NCBI GenBank assembly: GCA_902540655.1
Contig: CACBNQ010000001.1
Span: 1-64,000 of the forward strand
DNA: 64,000 bases
Source of the DNA: an uncultured Alphaproteobacteria bacterium
GTDB lineage: Bacteria > Pseudomonadota > Alphaproteobacteria > Rhodobacterales > Rhodobacteraceae
Reading direction: 5' to 3'
The translations under genes and the position numbers were made by a program. The first letter of the stretch is position 1. Every line of letters starts with the position of its first letter. Shown one piece after another: positions 10,426 through 20,539 of the stretch. Under the pieces are notes generated by a model, which did no database searches, had not been told where the DNA came from, and was given only the letters and a program-made list of their open reading frames with translations.

Positions 10426-12103
10426 TCCAACTATTATTCAGACACATTTCTTTGATCTTTATCCTATCAAACTTATCGGTTGCACCCCTTGGTAGAGATC
10501 GATTTACCCACCAATAATGAACAGGTATCTTGAAATGTGCTAATTTATCTTTCAGAAAAGAAGATATTTCCTCATTTTTATCTTTCGTATCTCCAGACAT
10601 ATTTATACAAGCTCCTACTTCTTCCCCAAATCTTTTTTCAGGAACAGAAAAAACAACAGACTCAATAACACCAGGGAACTTCTGGAGAGCTCCCTCTACT
10701 TCTAAACATGAGATGTTTTCTCCACCTCTAATTATTATATTCTTCTTTCGATCAAGTATTGTTACAAGTCCTTCATTATCTAAAATTCCTAAGTCCCCAG
10801 TATGCATCCACCCATCCTTTAAGACAGCATCTGTTTCCTTTTCCTTATTAAAATAGCACCTCATATTTGCTGGGCTTTTTAGACAGATCTCACCTAGTTG
10901 TCCATTTGGCAATTGAACATCATTATCATCTACTATTTTAATTTCTTGCAGTGGAGGGTACAGTCTTCCGGCTAACTCTGGCTTTTCAACATACTCATCA
11001 CCAGATATACCTAACCCTAAAGCATTTGTTTCAGTCATTCCATATCCAGAGGCAATATCTGCAAGTGGCAGAGTCTGTTTTTCAACACCAACCTGGGCAG
11101 CTGGTCTTTTAGCTCCACCTGCACCTAGAAATTCAATCGTATCCAAAGACGCATTTTGGTCTCTTGACAGTTGGACAAGGTCTGCTACTACAGTCGGTAC
11201 AGCGGTTATTCTAGTAATTACCTCGTCACGAATGATATCGATAGCTTTCGCGGGATCCCATTTATACATCAAAACAATCTTGGATCCTCTTGCTATAGAA
11301 TAGAAAAAATTTGGGTGAGATCCATTAACATGAAACATTGGTGATAAAAGTAGAACACTCGAAGCTCTTCTTCTCGCAAGCTTTTCAGGATCAGCCAAAA
11401 GACCTCCAACTCTTTCAGCCATTAGCCATGAAAAAGTTGCTGTAATGGCACCTCTGTGGGTTAAAACAACCCCTTTTGGATGTCCTGTAGAACCTGATGT
11501 GTACATAATAGCAAAATCGTCATCTGGCATTAAGTCCACATCAACTAGGTCAACTCGTTCAAAATTATTAAGAATGTCGTCATACTTTTCAATCTCAGGA
11601 TCATCTAGACATCTGACGGAATATAATTTGATACTTTTCTTTTTCGCAAAGGGTTTTATTGTTGCTAAACGCTCTTTATCAGCAAAACAAACCTTTGCTG
11701 TGCTATCATCAAACCCATATTCCATTTCGTCTGTTGTCCACCAGGCGTTTACAAAGACAACGATACCCCCAATAGAGGCCACTGCCATTAATATGGTTAA
11801 ATACTCGGGGTAATTGCGCATCGCAATTGCCACTTTGTCACCTTTTTTGATGCCTACCTCTTTTTGCAGGAAGGAACTAAGCTTACTAACATGATTACAA
11901 AAATCCAAATACGATATTTTTTCTTTTTCATAGACGATAAACTCTTCCCACTCTCTTACTTTCTTTCCATACTCAAGTAATTCTTTTAAGTCTGGCGGCA
12001 CCCTATTAAATGCTTTGTAAGTCGTTCCCCTTATCTCAACATTTTCAGTTTGAAACAATTCATCAGTATTCAGAATTTGTTGTACAGCTTGATTAAAGTC
12101 CAT
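10409..12103 (-). CDS. AMP-binding acyl-CoA synthetase/ligase
   Basis: MYTSGSTGHPKGVVLTH, GYGMTE, HTGDLG, KNIIIRGGENIS motifs. Confidence 0.95.
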   Translation of the reverse strand: MDFNQAVQQILNTDELFQTENVEIRGTTYKAFNRVPPDLKELLEYGKKVREWEEFIVYEKEKISYLDFCNHVSKLSSFLQKEVGIKKGDKVAIAMRNYPEYLTILMAVASIGGIVVFVNAWWTTDEMEYGFDDSTAKVCFADKERLATIKPFAKKKSIKLYSVRCLDDPEIEKYDDILNNFERVDLVDVDLMPDDDFAIMYTSGSTGHPKGVVLTHRGAITATFSWLMAERVGGLLADPEKLARRRASSVLLLSPMFHVNGSHPNFFYSIARGSKIVLMYKWDPAKAIDIIRDEVITRITAVPTVVADLVQLSRDQNASLDTIEFLGAGGAKRPAAQVGVEKQTLPLADIASGYGMTETNALGLGISGDEYVEKPELAGRLYPPLQEIKIVDDNDVQLPNGQLGEICLKSPANMRCYFNKEKETDAVLKDGWMHTGDLGILDNEGLVTILDRKKNIIIRGGENISCLEVEGALQKFPGVIESVVFSVPEKRFGEEVGACINMSGDTKDKNEEISSFLKDKLAHFKIPVHYWWVNRSLPRGATDKFDRIKIKEMCLNNSWSDEDG

Positions 12104-12117
12104 CCCTCTCCCTTTAC

Positions 12118-13113
12118 TTATGGATCAGGAAAAACTCTGACCATGCTTTTACCAAAGTTTTTACCGTTTAAAAGGTTAACCAAAGCTTCAGGTGCTCTTT
12201 CCAATCCTTCGGCGATATCTTCAACAACTTTAATTTTCCCATTGTCTAATAAAGTTTTCATATGATTAATAGCCTCTAAGTGCTTTTTCTGGAAATCCAT
12301 TACAATAAAGCCTTCCATCTTTAGTCGCTTTGTAATGATAAAACCGGGAACATTTCTTGGTCCTACAGGAGAAGAGCTTTCATACTGACTTATAGCCCCA
12401 CAGCAAACAATCCGTCCCCTATTTTGCATTCTTACTAGAACAGCTTCTAAGATATGTCCTCCTACATTGTCAAAATACAAACTTATTCCCTCCGGGCAGT
12501 GTTTTTTAAGGTCTTTTAGTAAGTTACCAGTTTTATAATTTATGCACCCATCAAAGCCCAAACTATCGACAACCTCTTTACATTTGTTGTCATTTCCGGC
12601 GATACCTATAACTTTACATCCCATTGCCTTAGCTAATTGTCCTGCGTATATACCAACCGATCCAGCAGCAGCCGAGATTACAACAGTATCACTAGCTTCC
12701 AATCTCCCCACATCAAATAAGCCATGATATGCGGTAAGACCCGCTATACCGAAAATAGATAGTAAATATGAAAGCGGGACGTTTTGAATACACTTATTAA
12801 CATCCTTTGCTTTAACTAAGCTAAACTCTTCCCAGTAGCTCTCGGAAGTAACAATTTGCCCAATTTTAAAATCTGAGTGATTACTTTCAACAACCTCAGC
12901 GATGGAATAGCTTGGCATCACATCGCCAGCAAAAACTTGGTCTCTGTATGTTCTTCCCTGCATCCAAGTTCTATTTGCTGCATCTATGGAGAGTAAAATA
13001 TTTTTGACTAAAATTTCATCTAAAGAAGGCTTTGGTATATCGACTTCTTGCATCTCAAAATTTGAAATTTCTAAATTGGTTTTTGGAATTTCCTTAACGA
13101 TAAATTGCTTCAT
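12118..13113 (-). CDS. MDR-family NADP-dependent oxidoreductase
   Basis: AAAGSVGIYAGQLAKAMGCKVIGIAG, YFDNVGG motifs. Confidence 0.9.
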   Translation of the reverse strand: MKQFIVKEIPKTNLEISNFEMQEVDIPKPSLDEILVKNILLSIDAANRTWMQGRTYRDQVFAGDVMPSYSIAEVVESNHSDFKIGQIVTSESYWEEFSLVKAKDVNKCIQNVPLSYLLSIFGIAGLTAYHGLFDVGRLEASDTVVISAAAGSVGIYAGQLAKAMGCKVIGIAGNDNKCKEVVDSLGFDGCINYKTGNLLKDLKKHCPEGISLYFDNVGGHILEAVLVRMQNRGRIVCCGAISQYESSSPVGPRNVPGFIITKRLKMEGFIVMDFQKKHLEAINHMKTLLDNGKIKVVEDIAEGLERAPEALVNLLNGKNFGKSMVRVFPDP

Positions 13114-13115
13114 AT

Positions 13116-13721
13116 TTATTCCGATTTACTCAATATAAGTTCTTCAACGTCTTGCAAGCTTTCCTTTCCAAAAAACAACTCATCCTCTACAAGCATACTT
13201 GGAGCTCCAAATATTCCTCTTTCAACAGCTTCGTTAGTATTTTGGATAAGCTTATCTTTTATTTTTTGATCTTGGGTTCCCTCTAATATTTCTTTGACGG
13301 GCAGTCCATTCTCTAAAAGAACAGTTTGAATAACTCCCAAATCATCCATTTTTTTATTGTCAACCCACATGCTTTTAAAAATGACCTCTACATACTTATC
13401 AAAAATGCCATTTTCCTGAGCAAATATGGCACCCCTCATTAAGTTTAACGTATTAATAGGAAAATTTGAATTAAAGTTAAAATTAATATCATGCTTTTTA
13501 ACAAATCTTGCCGTATCTAAATCATCATATTTTCCCTTTGCTGGCACCGTCTTGAATGACTCAATCGGCGACACATTGTTGGTTGACTTAAATATACCTC
13601 CTAACAGAACTGGGACATACTTCGCTTTCGTTTTGGTTCTCTTTTCTATCCCAGGTAAAAGTTTGTAGACCAGGTAGGTTTTTGGACTCCCAAAATCAAA
13701 TATAAACTTAAAATCAACCAT
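13116..13721 (-). CDS. DsbA-family / 2-hydroxychromene-2-carboxylate isomerase-like
   Basis: KFIFDFGSPKTYLVYK N-terminus; GIFGAPSMLVEDELFFGKESL C-terminus. Confidence 0.85.
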   Translation of the reverse strand: MVDFKFIFDFGSPKTYLVYKLLPGIEKRTKTKAKYVPVLLGGIFKSTNNVSPIESFKTVPAKGKYDDLDTARFVKKHDINFNFNSNFPINTLNLMRGAIFAQENGIFDKYVEVIFKSMWVDNKKMDDLGVIQTVLLENGLPVKEILEGTQDQKIKDKLIQNTNEAVERGIFGAPSMLVEDELFFGKESLQDVEELILSKSE

Positions 13722-13739
13722 AAAGTTTCTCCTTAATTG

Positions 13740-14570
13740 TTACTTCCCAACAAAGTTTGGTTTCTTTTTTTCAACAAATGCTTTTGCTGCATTTTTGTGA
13801 TCTTCTGTTTGAAAGCATCTTATCATTCTGTCCGCTTCCATTGCCAAGCTTTCCTTAAAGTTTGCAGACGTAGCTCGATTGTGATTTTCTTTCATATACT
13901 GGAGAGCAGTAGGCGAAAAATAGGCGATCTCAGATGCCTTTTGTAGAGCAAAAGACTCTAGATCTGACTCACTAACTACATAATTTACAATTCCCTCATC
14001 AAGAGCGTCCTGAGCTTGAATGCGCCTATTTGAAAAATAAATATCCTTGGCCTTTGACGGGCCAACAAGTTGGCTCAATGACCAACTGCCTCCATAATCA
14101 CCAGAAAGGCCAATGCCACCAAAGGCTGGCACAAGAAAGGCTTTCTCAGATGCAATTCTGATGTCACAGGCTAACGCAATGGACATTCCTGCGCCTGCAG
14201 CCGCACCGGGCAACACAGCAATGGTTGGTTTTGGCATCTCATGAATTTTTAAGGATACGCCTTCCTGTCCAATTTGCAATTTTCTAATTTGTTGTTCTAA
14301 GCTGAGATCTCTTGAAAGGCCTGGGTCACTATCACTCGCAAAGCTCTTGACGTCTCCACCTGAACAAAACGATCCTCCATTACCGGTGATGATTATAACT
14401 CTTACATCTCGATCACTTTCAAATTCAATTAACATTCTTCTCAACTCTGGTGTTAATTCATCTGATAATGCATTTTTTGCCTCTGGACGATTAAATGCAA
14501 TAATACCCACTCCATCTCTCACCTCAGCCTGAAGATGATCTGTATTTTTTATAATATTATTTTTTATCAT
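13740..14570 (-). CDS. enoyl-CoA hydratase/isomerase (crotonase)
   Basis: GSFCSGGDVKSF, AVLPGAAAGAGMSIALACDIRIAS. Confidence 0.92.
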   Translation of the reverse strand: MIKNNIIKNTDHLQAEVRDGVGIIAFNRPEAKNALSDELTPELRRMLIEFESDRDVRVIIITGNGGSFCSGGDVKSFASDSDPGLSRDLSLEQQIRKLQIGQEGVSLKIHEMPKPTIAVLPGAAAGAGMSIALACDIRIASEKAFLVPAFGGIGLSGDYGGSWSLSQLVGPSKAKDIYFSNRRIQAQDALDEGIVNYVVSESDLESFALQKASEIAYFSPTALQYMKENHNRATSANFKESLAMEADRMIRCFQTEDHKNAAKAFVEKKKPNFVGK

Positions 14571-15172
14571 AGTGAACGCGCTTTCTCTAATGCTGGCCTT
14601 TTTAAAAGTCTATTTATATATGCATTTAAATGTTCATAATCGTCAATTTCTGCTCCTGCATTCATAGCACCGAAGCAGGCATGACCGGTCATTATATCAG
14701 CCCCTGTAAAGGACCCCGTTAAGTATTCTCTGTCTTGCAATCTATTATCTACATTTCCGAGTGCTACCCGTAATAATTTTAATGCTCTATTTACGTTTAC
14801 ATCATTTCTTTTTTCAGGCGGCAGAAGTATCGTCTCAACAACTAAAATATTAACCTGTCCCATAATTGAACCCTCGGCGTAGTGCAGCCATTGTAAGTAT
14901 TCAGGAAACGACGGATCTTCGACAGCCGGTACAAATTTTCCATTGCCATGTCTAGCTAAAAGATATTGAACTATTGCACCTGATTCATAGATTCTGGTTT
15001 CTCCATCTTCTAAAACAGGAATCCTCCCCATCGGATGAATTTTATAATACTCTGGGGTTCGCAGTGCTCTATCCCCAACTTTATATTTTTCGACGTCATA
15101 CTCTAAGCCCAACTCTTCAAGAAGCCACGCAATTCTTACGGCTCTAGAATTAGGTGCAAAATATAATTTCAT
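14567..15172 (-). CDS. glutathione S-transferase family protein
   Basis: MKLYFAPNSRAVRIAWLLEELG, GRIPVLEDGETRIYESGAIVQYL. Confidence 0.92.
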   Translation of the reverse strand: MKLYFAPNSRAVRIAWLLEELGLEYDVEKYKVGDRALRTPEYYKIHPMGRIPVLEDGETRIYESGAIVQYLLARHGNGKFVPAVEDPSFPEYLQWLHYAEGSIMGQVNILVVETILLPPEKRNDVNVNRALKLLRVALGNVDNRLQDREYLTGSFTGADIMTGHACFGAMNAGAEIDDYEHLNAYINRLLKRPALEKARSL

Positions 15173-15310
15173 TCTAATCTCCATAAAAGCATAAGTTTAT
15201 ATTATGAACCGACTTTAAAGAAATTGAAAATATTTATTTTAAACAGGCATATTAAGATACGCCAAAAATTGAAATTTTGCTAAGCTATTAAAAAACTCGG
15301 GAGACTAAAA

Positions 15311-16099
15311 ATGAAATTTGAAGGTAAAGTGGCTGTGATAACGGGTTCTTCGGCCGGAATAGGCGCCGAGGCCGCAAAAAAAATAAGTGCTCTAGGTGGT
15401 AGAGTCACAATTAATTATTCTAAGAGCAAAGAGGCCGCAGAAGAAGTAGCACATGAATGCTCACACCTCGGAGAGTCTCCACTCATAATAAAATCTGATA
15501 TTGCAACTGATGAAGGTTGCAAACATTTAATTGATAGAGCGTTTAGCGAATTTGGAGCAATTAATATTTTAATCAATAACGCAGGTAGAACAAAATTTGC
15601 CGATCATTCTAACTTGGATGCATTGCAAAGAGATGATTTTGAAAATATTTTGGCTTTAAATCTAAATAGCAATTATGAGCTAATAAAACACGCACGCCCA
15701 CATCTTGCCAAGAATAAAAAAAGTAGTATCGTAAATATTTCATCTGTTGCAGGGTTGCGTGGGTTAGGGTCATCAGTTGCTTATGCCGCGTCTAAAGGTG
15801 CTCTTAACTCAATGACTTTAGCACTCTCGCGCTCCCTTGGACCGGATGGAATAAGAGTGAATGCGGTATGCCCTGGCTTCGTTGCTACTGACTGGTGGAG
15901 AAACAGTCTTGGAGATGATAAGTTCAAGAAGGCCATAATAGCTTATGAAAAAAAAAATCCGCTCCGAGAATGTCCAACAGCTGAGGATATACTTGGATCT
16001 ATACTTTTTTTTGCAAGTGATCTCAGTAATCACGTTACAGGTCAACTATTAGCAGTTGATGGTGGTCTTTTGATTGGCATGCCATTAAAATTAGACTAA
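15311..16099 (+). CDS. SDR family oxidoreductase
   Basis: ITGSSAGIGAEAA, NNAGRT, YAASKGA. Confidence 0.92.
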   Translation: MKFEGKVAVITGSSAGIGAEAAKKISALGGRVTINYSKSKEAAEEVAHECSHLGESPLIIKSDIATDEGCKHLIDRAFSEFGAINILINNAGRTKFADHSNLDALQRDDFENILALNLNSNYELIKHARPHLAKNKKSSIVNISSVAGLRGLGSSVAYAASKGALNSMTLALSRSLGPDGIRVNAVCPGFVATDWWRNSLGDDKFKKAIIAYEKKNPLRECPTAEDILGSILFFASDLSNHVTGQLLAVDGGLLIGMPLKLD

Positions 16100-16140
16100 T
16101 TAGCTATCCATGAGTTATAAATAAATATCGATTGTCGCTT

Positions 16141-17406
16141 ATGAGAAATTTGTGGGAGAATACGTCTAGAGAAAGAGAAAATTTTTCTGAACCCCTGAAA
16201 AGCCAAACTACCGACTTATTAATCGTTGGAGGAGGCTTTACAGGTTGCTCTGCTGCTCTAGAAGCAGCAAGGCAAGGCGCTAAAGTCACATTACTTGAAT
16301 GTGAAAACATCGGGTTTGGTGGTTCCGGTAGGAACGTTGGCTTAGTAAATGCAGGGTTGTGGTTACCCCCTAAAAAAATCATTTCAATTTTAGGAAAAAA
16401 ACATGGAGAAAAGCTTATATCCGCCCTTGGATCAGCTCCCGACTTGGTCTTCTCAATTATTGAAGAAAACAAAATTAAATGCGATCCCAAACGAAATGGA
16501 ACTTTGCATTGCGCTCACTCAGAAAAAGGAATGGAATATCTAATTGAAAGATTGAGGCAAGGAAAATTGTTTGAAGAGCCATTAACACTGTTCGATAAAA
16601 CTGAGACTGAGAATAAAGTAGGAAGCTCAAAATTTATTGGATCACTTCATGACTCTAGAGCAGGAACAATACAACCACTAGCGTATTGTAGAGGCCTCGC
16701 ACGAAAAGCAAAAGAATTAGGCGCAAATATATATGAAAAATCAAGGGTATCTCAGGTTAAAAAACAAAATGGTATGTGGCAAGTCAATGTCCAAGACATT
16801 GTAATAAATAGCAAATATTTATTCCTGGCTATGAATGCCTATGAAGATTTAAATAAGGCAAACAATAAGGGCAAATTTTCTACCGTTTATTACTCACAAT
16901 TTGCGACGAGACCACTAAACTCTAATGAAATGAGTACGATCTTGCCTGGCAAAGAGGGTTGTTGGGATACAGCTAAAATTATGTCTTCCTTCCGAGTGGA
17001 TGACGCTGGACGTCTCATTCTAGGAACAATGGGCAACTCTGAAGGCTTTGGAAAATATGTTCACACGAATTGGGCAAACAAAAAGCTTAAGGACCTATTT
17101 CCTTTTTTACCCGAAATAGAGTTTAATTTTCGTTGGTCGGGTAAAATTGCAATGACTAAAGATCACATACCAAAAATTGTGAACTTTGAAGAGAATGCTC
17201 TTTCATGTTTTGGTTATTCGGGGAGAGGTATTGCCCCCGGAACTCTTTTTGGGAAAAGGTGTGCAGCGGCCTTATTATCGGAAAACTTATCTATGCTACC
17301 TGTTTCCGCAGTACGACATTATAAAGAGGCTTTCACAAGAGAGAAGAGCACTTTCTTTGAAATGGCAGCAGTGGCAAATAATTCTCTGATGTCTTTCAAA
17401 ATGTAG
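16141..17406 (+). CDS. FAD-dependent (DadA-type) oxidoreductase
   Basis: LLIVGGGFTGCSAALEAARQGAKVTLLE dinucleotide-binding motif; start taken at ATG 16141. Confidence 0.88.
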   Translation: MRNLWENTSRERENFSEPLKSQTTDLLIVGGGFTGCSAALEAARQGAKVTLLECENIGFGGSGRNVGLVNAGLWLPPKKIISILGKKHGEKLISALGSAPDLVFSIIEENKIKCDPKRNGTLHCAHSEKGMEYLIERLRQGKLFEEPLTLFDKTETENKVGSSKFIGSLHDSRAGTIQPLAYCRGLARKAKELGANIYEKSRVSQVKKQNGMWQVNVQDIVINSKYLFLAMNAYEDLNKANNKGKFSTVYYSQFATRPLNSNEMSTILPGKEGCWDTAKIMSSFRVDDAGRLILGTMGNSEGFGKYVHTNWANKKLKDLFPFLPEIEFNFRWSGKIAMTKDHIPKIVNFEENALSCFGYSGRGIAPGTLFGKRCAAALLSENLSMLPVSAVRHYKEAFTREKSTFFEMAAVANNSLMSFKM

Positions 17407-17414
17407 CTTTTTTA

Positions 17415-18263
17415 TTACTTGGATTTTACAGCAGCCGATAGGTCAGGTAAATCTTTGCTGACTTTCATCGAAAAATTAGGAGCTCTCTTTTCTAAAAACG
17501 AAGCTATTCCTTCTTTAATATCTGGGGACTTCCCCATTCTCTCCATAGCGATAGAATCTAAAATATGTGCTTCCTCTGGGTGGGTTGCGGCAAGCATATT
17601 CCACATCATTTGTCTGGCAAGAGAAACAGATATTGCAGAGGTCTTACTACTATAGCTAAATCCAATCTCAAGTGCTCTTTCTATCAATTTATCATCGGAT
17701 ATTACTTCGGAGACTAGGCCATGTTGCAAGGCCTCTTGAGAGTTAAATACTTTGCCTGTATAGCACCAATCCAGAGCTTTTGAGATACCTACTATTCTAG
17801 GAAGAAACCAGCTAGAACACGCTTCGGGTACTGCACCTCTCCTTGAAAACACAAATCCAAACCGAGCCGATTCCGAAGCAACTCTTATATCCATTGGTAA
17901 AGTCATTGTTGCCCCTACACCAACAGCGTCTCCATTAATTGCACCTATTACTGGCTTTTTAGATTTAAAAATTCTTAGCGCTACTAATCCACCTCCATCT
18001 CGATGGTTATCGTTAGAGAGCCTGTTTCCTTCTTCTGCATAATTAAACGTGTTTGGCCCATCAACCAAATCAGCTCCTGCACAGTAGGCACGCCCTTCTC
18101 CAGTAATCACGACCGACTTAATTTCATCATTCTGATCAGTGTAATCAAAAACTTTAATAAGTTCGTCTTGCATGGTTTTAGTAAATGCGTTTAACTTTTC
18201 TGGTCTGTTAAGAGAAATCATGAAGGTATCGCCATGCTGCGAAGTTAACAATTCTTTATACAT
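17415..18263 (-). CDS. enoyl-CoA hydratase/isomerase (crotonase)
   Basis: GRAYCAGADLVDGPN, GAINGDAVGVGATMTLPMDIRVAS. Confidence 0.92.
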   Translation of the reverse strand: MYKELLTSQHGDTFMISLNRPEKLNAFTKTMQDELIKVFDYTDQNDEIKSVVITGEGRAYCAGADLVDGPNTFNYAEEGNRLSNDNHRDGGGLVALRIFKSKKPVIGAINGDAVGVGATMTLPMDIRVASESARFGFVFSRRGAVPEACSSWFLPRIVGISKALDWCYTGKVFNSQEALQHGLVSEVISDDKLIERALEIGFSYSSKTSAISVSLARQMMWNMLAATHPEEAHILDSIAMERMGKSPDIKEGIASFLEKRAPNFSMKVSKDLPDLSAAVKSK

Positions 18264-18395
18264 TTTTATCTAATCCTAAACTGGTTCACCGAAATTTAAT
18301 ATTTTTTTGAATTTTATACACTTATTACGTTATAGTAGTTTAATGTCCAAGGTAGTAAAGTTTTATCAACTAAAACATTTAGAAAGAGGTAACGC

Positions 18396-19130
18396 ATGAA
18401 TCCCGAAAATAAGGCCCAAATACAATCTAATCGCCGAAAAATATTCGAGCTTGAGATACTTATAAATTCAAATAAAACAAAAGTGGAAGTATGCAGGGCC
18501 TCTATAGAACAAAATTATGCCTCTATTATGAGAAATTATAATGCAGCTTACATGGGGAACCATCACTTGGCTAATCAAGAAACAGATGAAATTCTAAGAA
18601 ACAGACTAGCTATAATGAGCAATATGATTGCCGAGAAAGATGTGGAAATAAACTTCAGAGAATCAATGAATAACAAAGCCCAATTAGATTTTTTAGAACA
18701 CAAATCTTCAGTTAATAAAACAATCCTTGAAGTAAACAAACAACTCACAGAGATAAATAAAAAGCTTATCGAGTTAAACAGAATGATTATGAAAAAAAAT
18801 GAGGACACCCTCCAATTTAATACAGAAAATTTAACGACTAATGAAAAATTTCTAAAAGGTGAGTTTCATCCATCAAAGGCCACTGAAAAAGACAATAAAA
18901 AGCGTATAGACCAAAACACAAAAAGGTGCACAAAAATAGAGGAGATGGCTTCTGAAAATCAAAAGCGCATTATTGAGATACAATCAAAAACACAGACTAA
19001 CGCTATTGATATTATGAAAAACTCAGTTCAGATTTCTGAGAGGCGTGAACGAATAAACGACTTACAAGAAAAGGTCAATGAAAATCAGAACTCCGTTGCC
19101 GAAATGATATCAATCAAAATCAAAAACTGA
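18396..19130 (+). CDS. coiled-coil hypothetical protein
   Basis: Long charged/Asn-rich helical heptad-like sequence; ATG start preceded by AGAGG. Confidence 0.65.
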   Translation: MNPENKAQIQSNRRKIFELEILINSNKTKVEVCRASIEQNYASIMRNYNAAYMGNHHLANQETDEILRNRLAIMSNMIAEKDVEINFRESMNNKAQLDFLEHKSSVNKTILEVNKQLTEINKKLIELNRMIMKKNEDTLQFNTENLTTNEKFLKGEFHPSKATEKDNKKRIDQNTKRCTKIEEMASENQKRIIEIQSKTQTNAIDIMKNSVQISERRERINDLQEKVNENQNSVAEMISIKIKN

Positions 19131-19136
19131 TATCGA

Positions 19137-20144
19137 TTAGTTTTCTAAGACTATTCTATATCTCGCCTTGCCACTTTTAAGGTGAGCTATAGCTTCATTA
19201 ATTTCTGACATTTTGAAAAACTCAACCTCTGGAATAATTTTATGTCTAGCACAAAACTCTACCATCTTCTTCATTGCTTCTGGCCCTCCGACAGGACTTG
19301 CAGACACAGAATTTTGTCCTCTTAACATGTGAAACATAGTTATGTTTAAAGGTTCGGGTAATAATCCAAGAAAATGGAGCCTACCTTTTGGCTTAAGGGT
19401 ATTCATAAAAAGGCCCCATTTACCCGCAAATGCATGACCGGTGAAAAATAAATAATCAAAAGATTTTTTCAGCTTTTTGATAGCATCAATGTCACTAGCG
19501 ATAACTACTTTGTGTGCACCATAGCTTTTTGCCTCCTCTATTTTGCTTTCAGAACCGGTTATAGCTGTTACTTCGCAACCCCAGGCATTAGCAAATTTAA
19601 TTGCCATGTGACCAAGCCCACCTATCCCAAAAATACAAACACTGTCTGTAGGTTTAACGGCGTATTGGACAAAAGGATTGAAAACAGTGATACCACCACA
19701 CATCAGAGGACCAGCTGTCCTAGGATCAAGGGCATCAGGAATTGGGATGGCACTTAAATCTTGAACTCTAATTTTATCTGCAAAACCTCCATTTCGCCCC
19801 ACGAAAACACCAACTCTATCTTCACAAAGATTATGATCCCCATTATAGCAACATTCACACGTTTTGCAGTAACCAGCCTGAAAGCCAACTCCTACCCTTT
19901 GCCCTACATACCTGTCTTTTACCTGACTACCAATTGCTGTGATTTTGCCGATCACCTCATGGCCGGGAACAAAAGGATATTCGTTATTTGAAAAATCATT
20001 GTCTATGTAATGAACATCGCTGTAGCAAAGTCCGCAGTTTTCTATTTCTATGTCTACATCATCTGGCCCTATTTCTCCTAATTCATATTCAAAAGGTTCC
20101 AAAAGGCCTTTTTGATTTTTTGCGGCATATGCTTTGACTATCAT
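19137..20144 (-). CDS. zinc-dependent alcohol dehydrogenase (CAD/YahK-like NAD(P)-dependent)
   Basis: CGLCYSDVHYID, GHEVIG, Cys cluster YCKTCECCYNGDHNLCE, GIGGLGHMAIKFA. Confidence 0.93.
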   Translation of the reverse strand: MIVKAYAAKNQKGLLEPFEYELGEIGPDDVDIEIENCGLCYSDVHYIDNDFSNNEYPFVPGHEVIGKITAIGSQVKDRYVGQRVGVGFQAGYCKTCECCYNGDHNLCEDRVGVFVGRNGGFADKIRVQDLSAIPIPDALDPRTAGPLMCGGITVFNPFVQYAVKPTDSVCIFGIGGLGHMAIKFANAWGCEVTAITGSESKIEEAKSYGAHKVVIASDIDAIKKLKKSFDYLFFTGHAFAGKWGLFMNTLKPKGRLHFLGLLPEPLNITMFHMLRGQNSVSASPVGGPEAMKKMVEFCARHKIIPEVEFFKMSEINEAIAHLKSGKARYRIVLEN

Positions 20145-20266
20145 TATACACTCCCTTTTGCACGATAAAACGAGCCATACTCAATATAAGTATAGTCATC
20201 TAGGGTATATTAATAAAGTTATTTTCGATTGAAAAAAAAAAATTTCTTTATATTATTCACTTCATC

Positions 20267-20356
20267 GGAGGAGTGGCAGAGTGGTTGAATGCACCGGTCT
20301 TGAAAACCGACGTAGGTGAAAGTCTACCGTGGGTTCGAATCCCACCTCCTCCGCCA
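20267..20356 (+). tRNA. tRNA-Ser(UGA), CCA encoded
   Basis: GGAGGAG/CTCCTCC acceptor pairing, anticodon loop CTTGAAAAC (TGA), long variable arm, GGTTCGAATCC T-arm, discriminator G + CCA. Confidence 0.96.
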
Positions 20357-20373
20357 CTAGCCTAATCTTTCTC

Positions 20374-20388
20374 ATGTCATTAGATGTC
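20374..20388 (+). repeat. Direct repeat copy 1 (ATGTCATTAGATGTC), candidate integrase arm site
   Basis: 13/15 identical to ATGTCATGGGATGTC at 20447-20461, both between tRNA and integrase. Confidence 0.5.
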
Positions 20389-20446
20389 CTCCGATTTCAC
20401 AACTCCCTGTTTTTATTGACGTTTTAACACTATGCGTGTTCATCCT

Positions 20447-20461
20447 ATGTCATGGGATGTC
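20447..20461 (+). repeat. Direct repeat copy 2 (ATGTCATGGGATGTC), candidate integrase arm site
   Basis: See copy 1 at 20374-20388. Confidence 0.5.
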
Positions 20462-20539
20462 ACGTACGTTTGGGGCCATTTTGTGGACCAGTTGTGGGCT
20501 GGTTTGTGGGCTGGAACCAACAGAAAGGGAAAGAAAGAT

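Noticed and set aside
20432-20539. Upstream extension of the integrase ORF (MRVHPMSW...)
   Set aside because: Homologs of this type normally start at MTKLTVREIKAA; the extension overlaps repeat DNA next to the tRNA.
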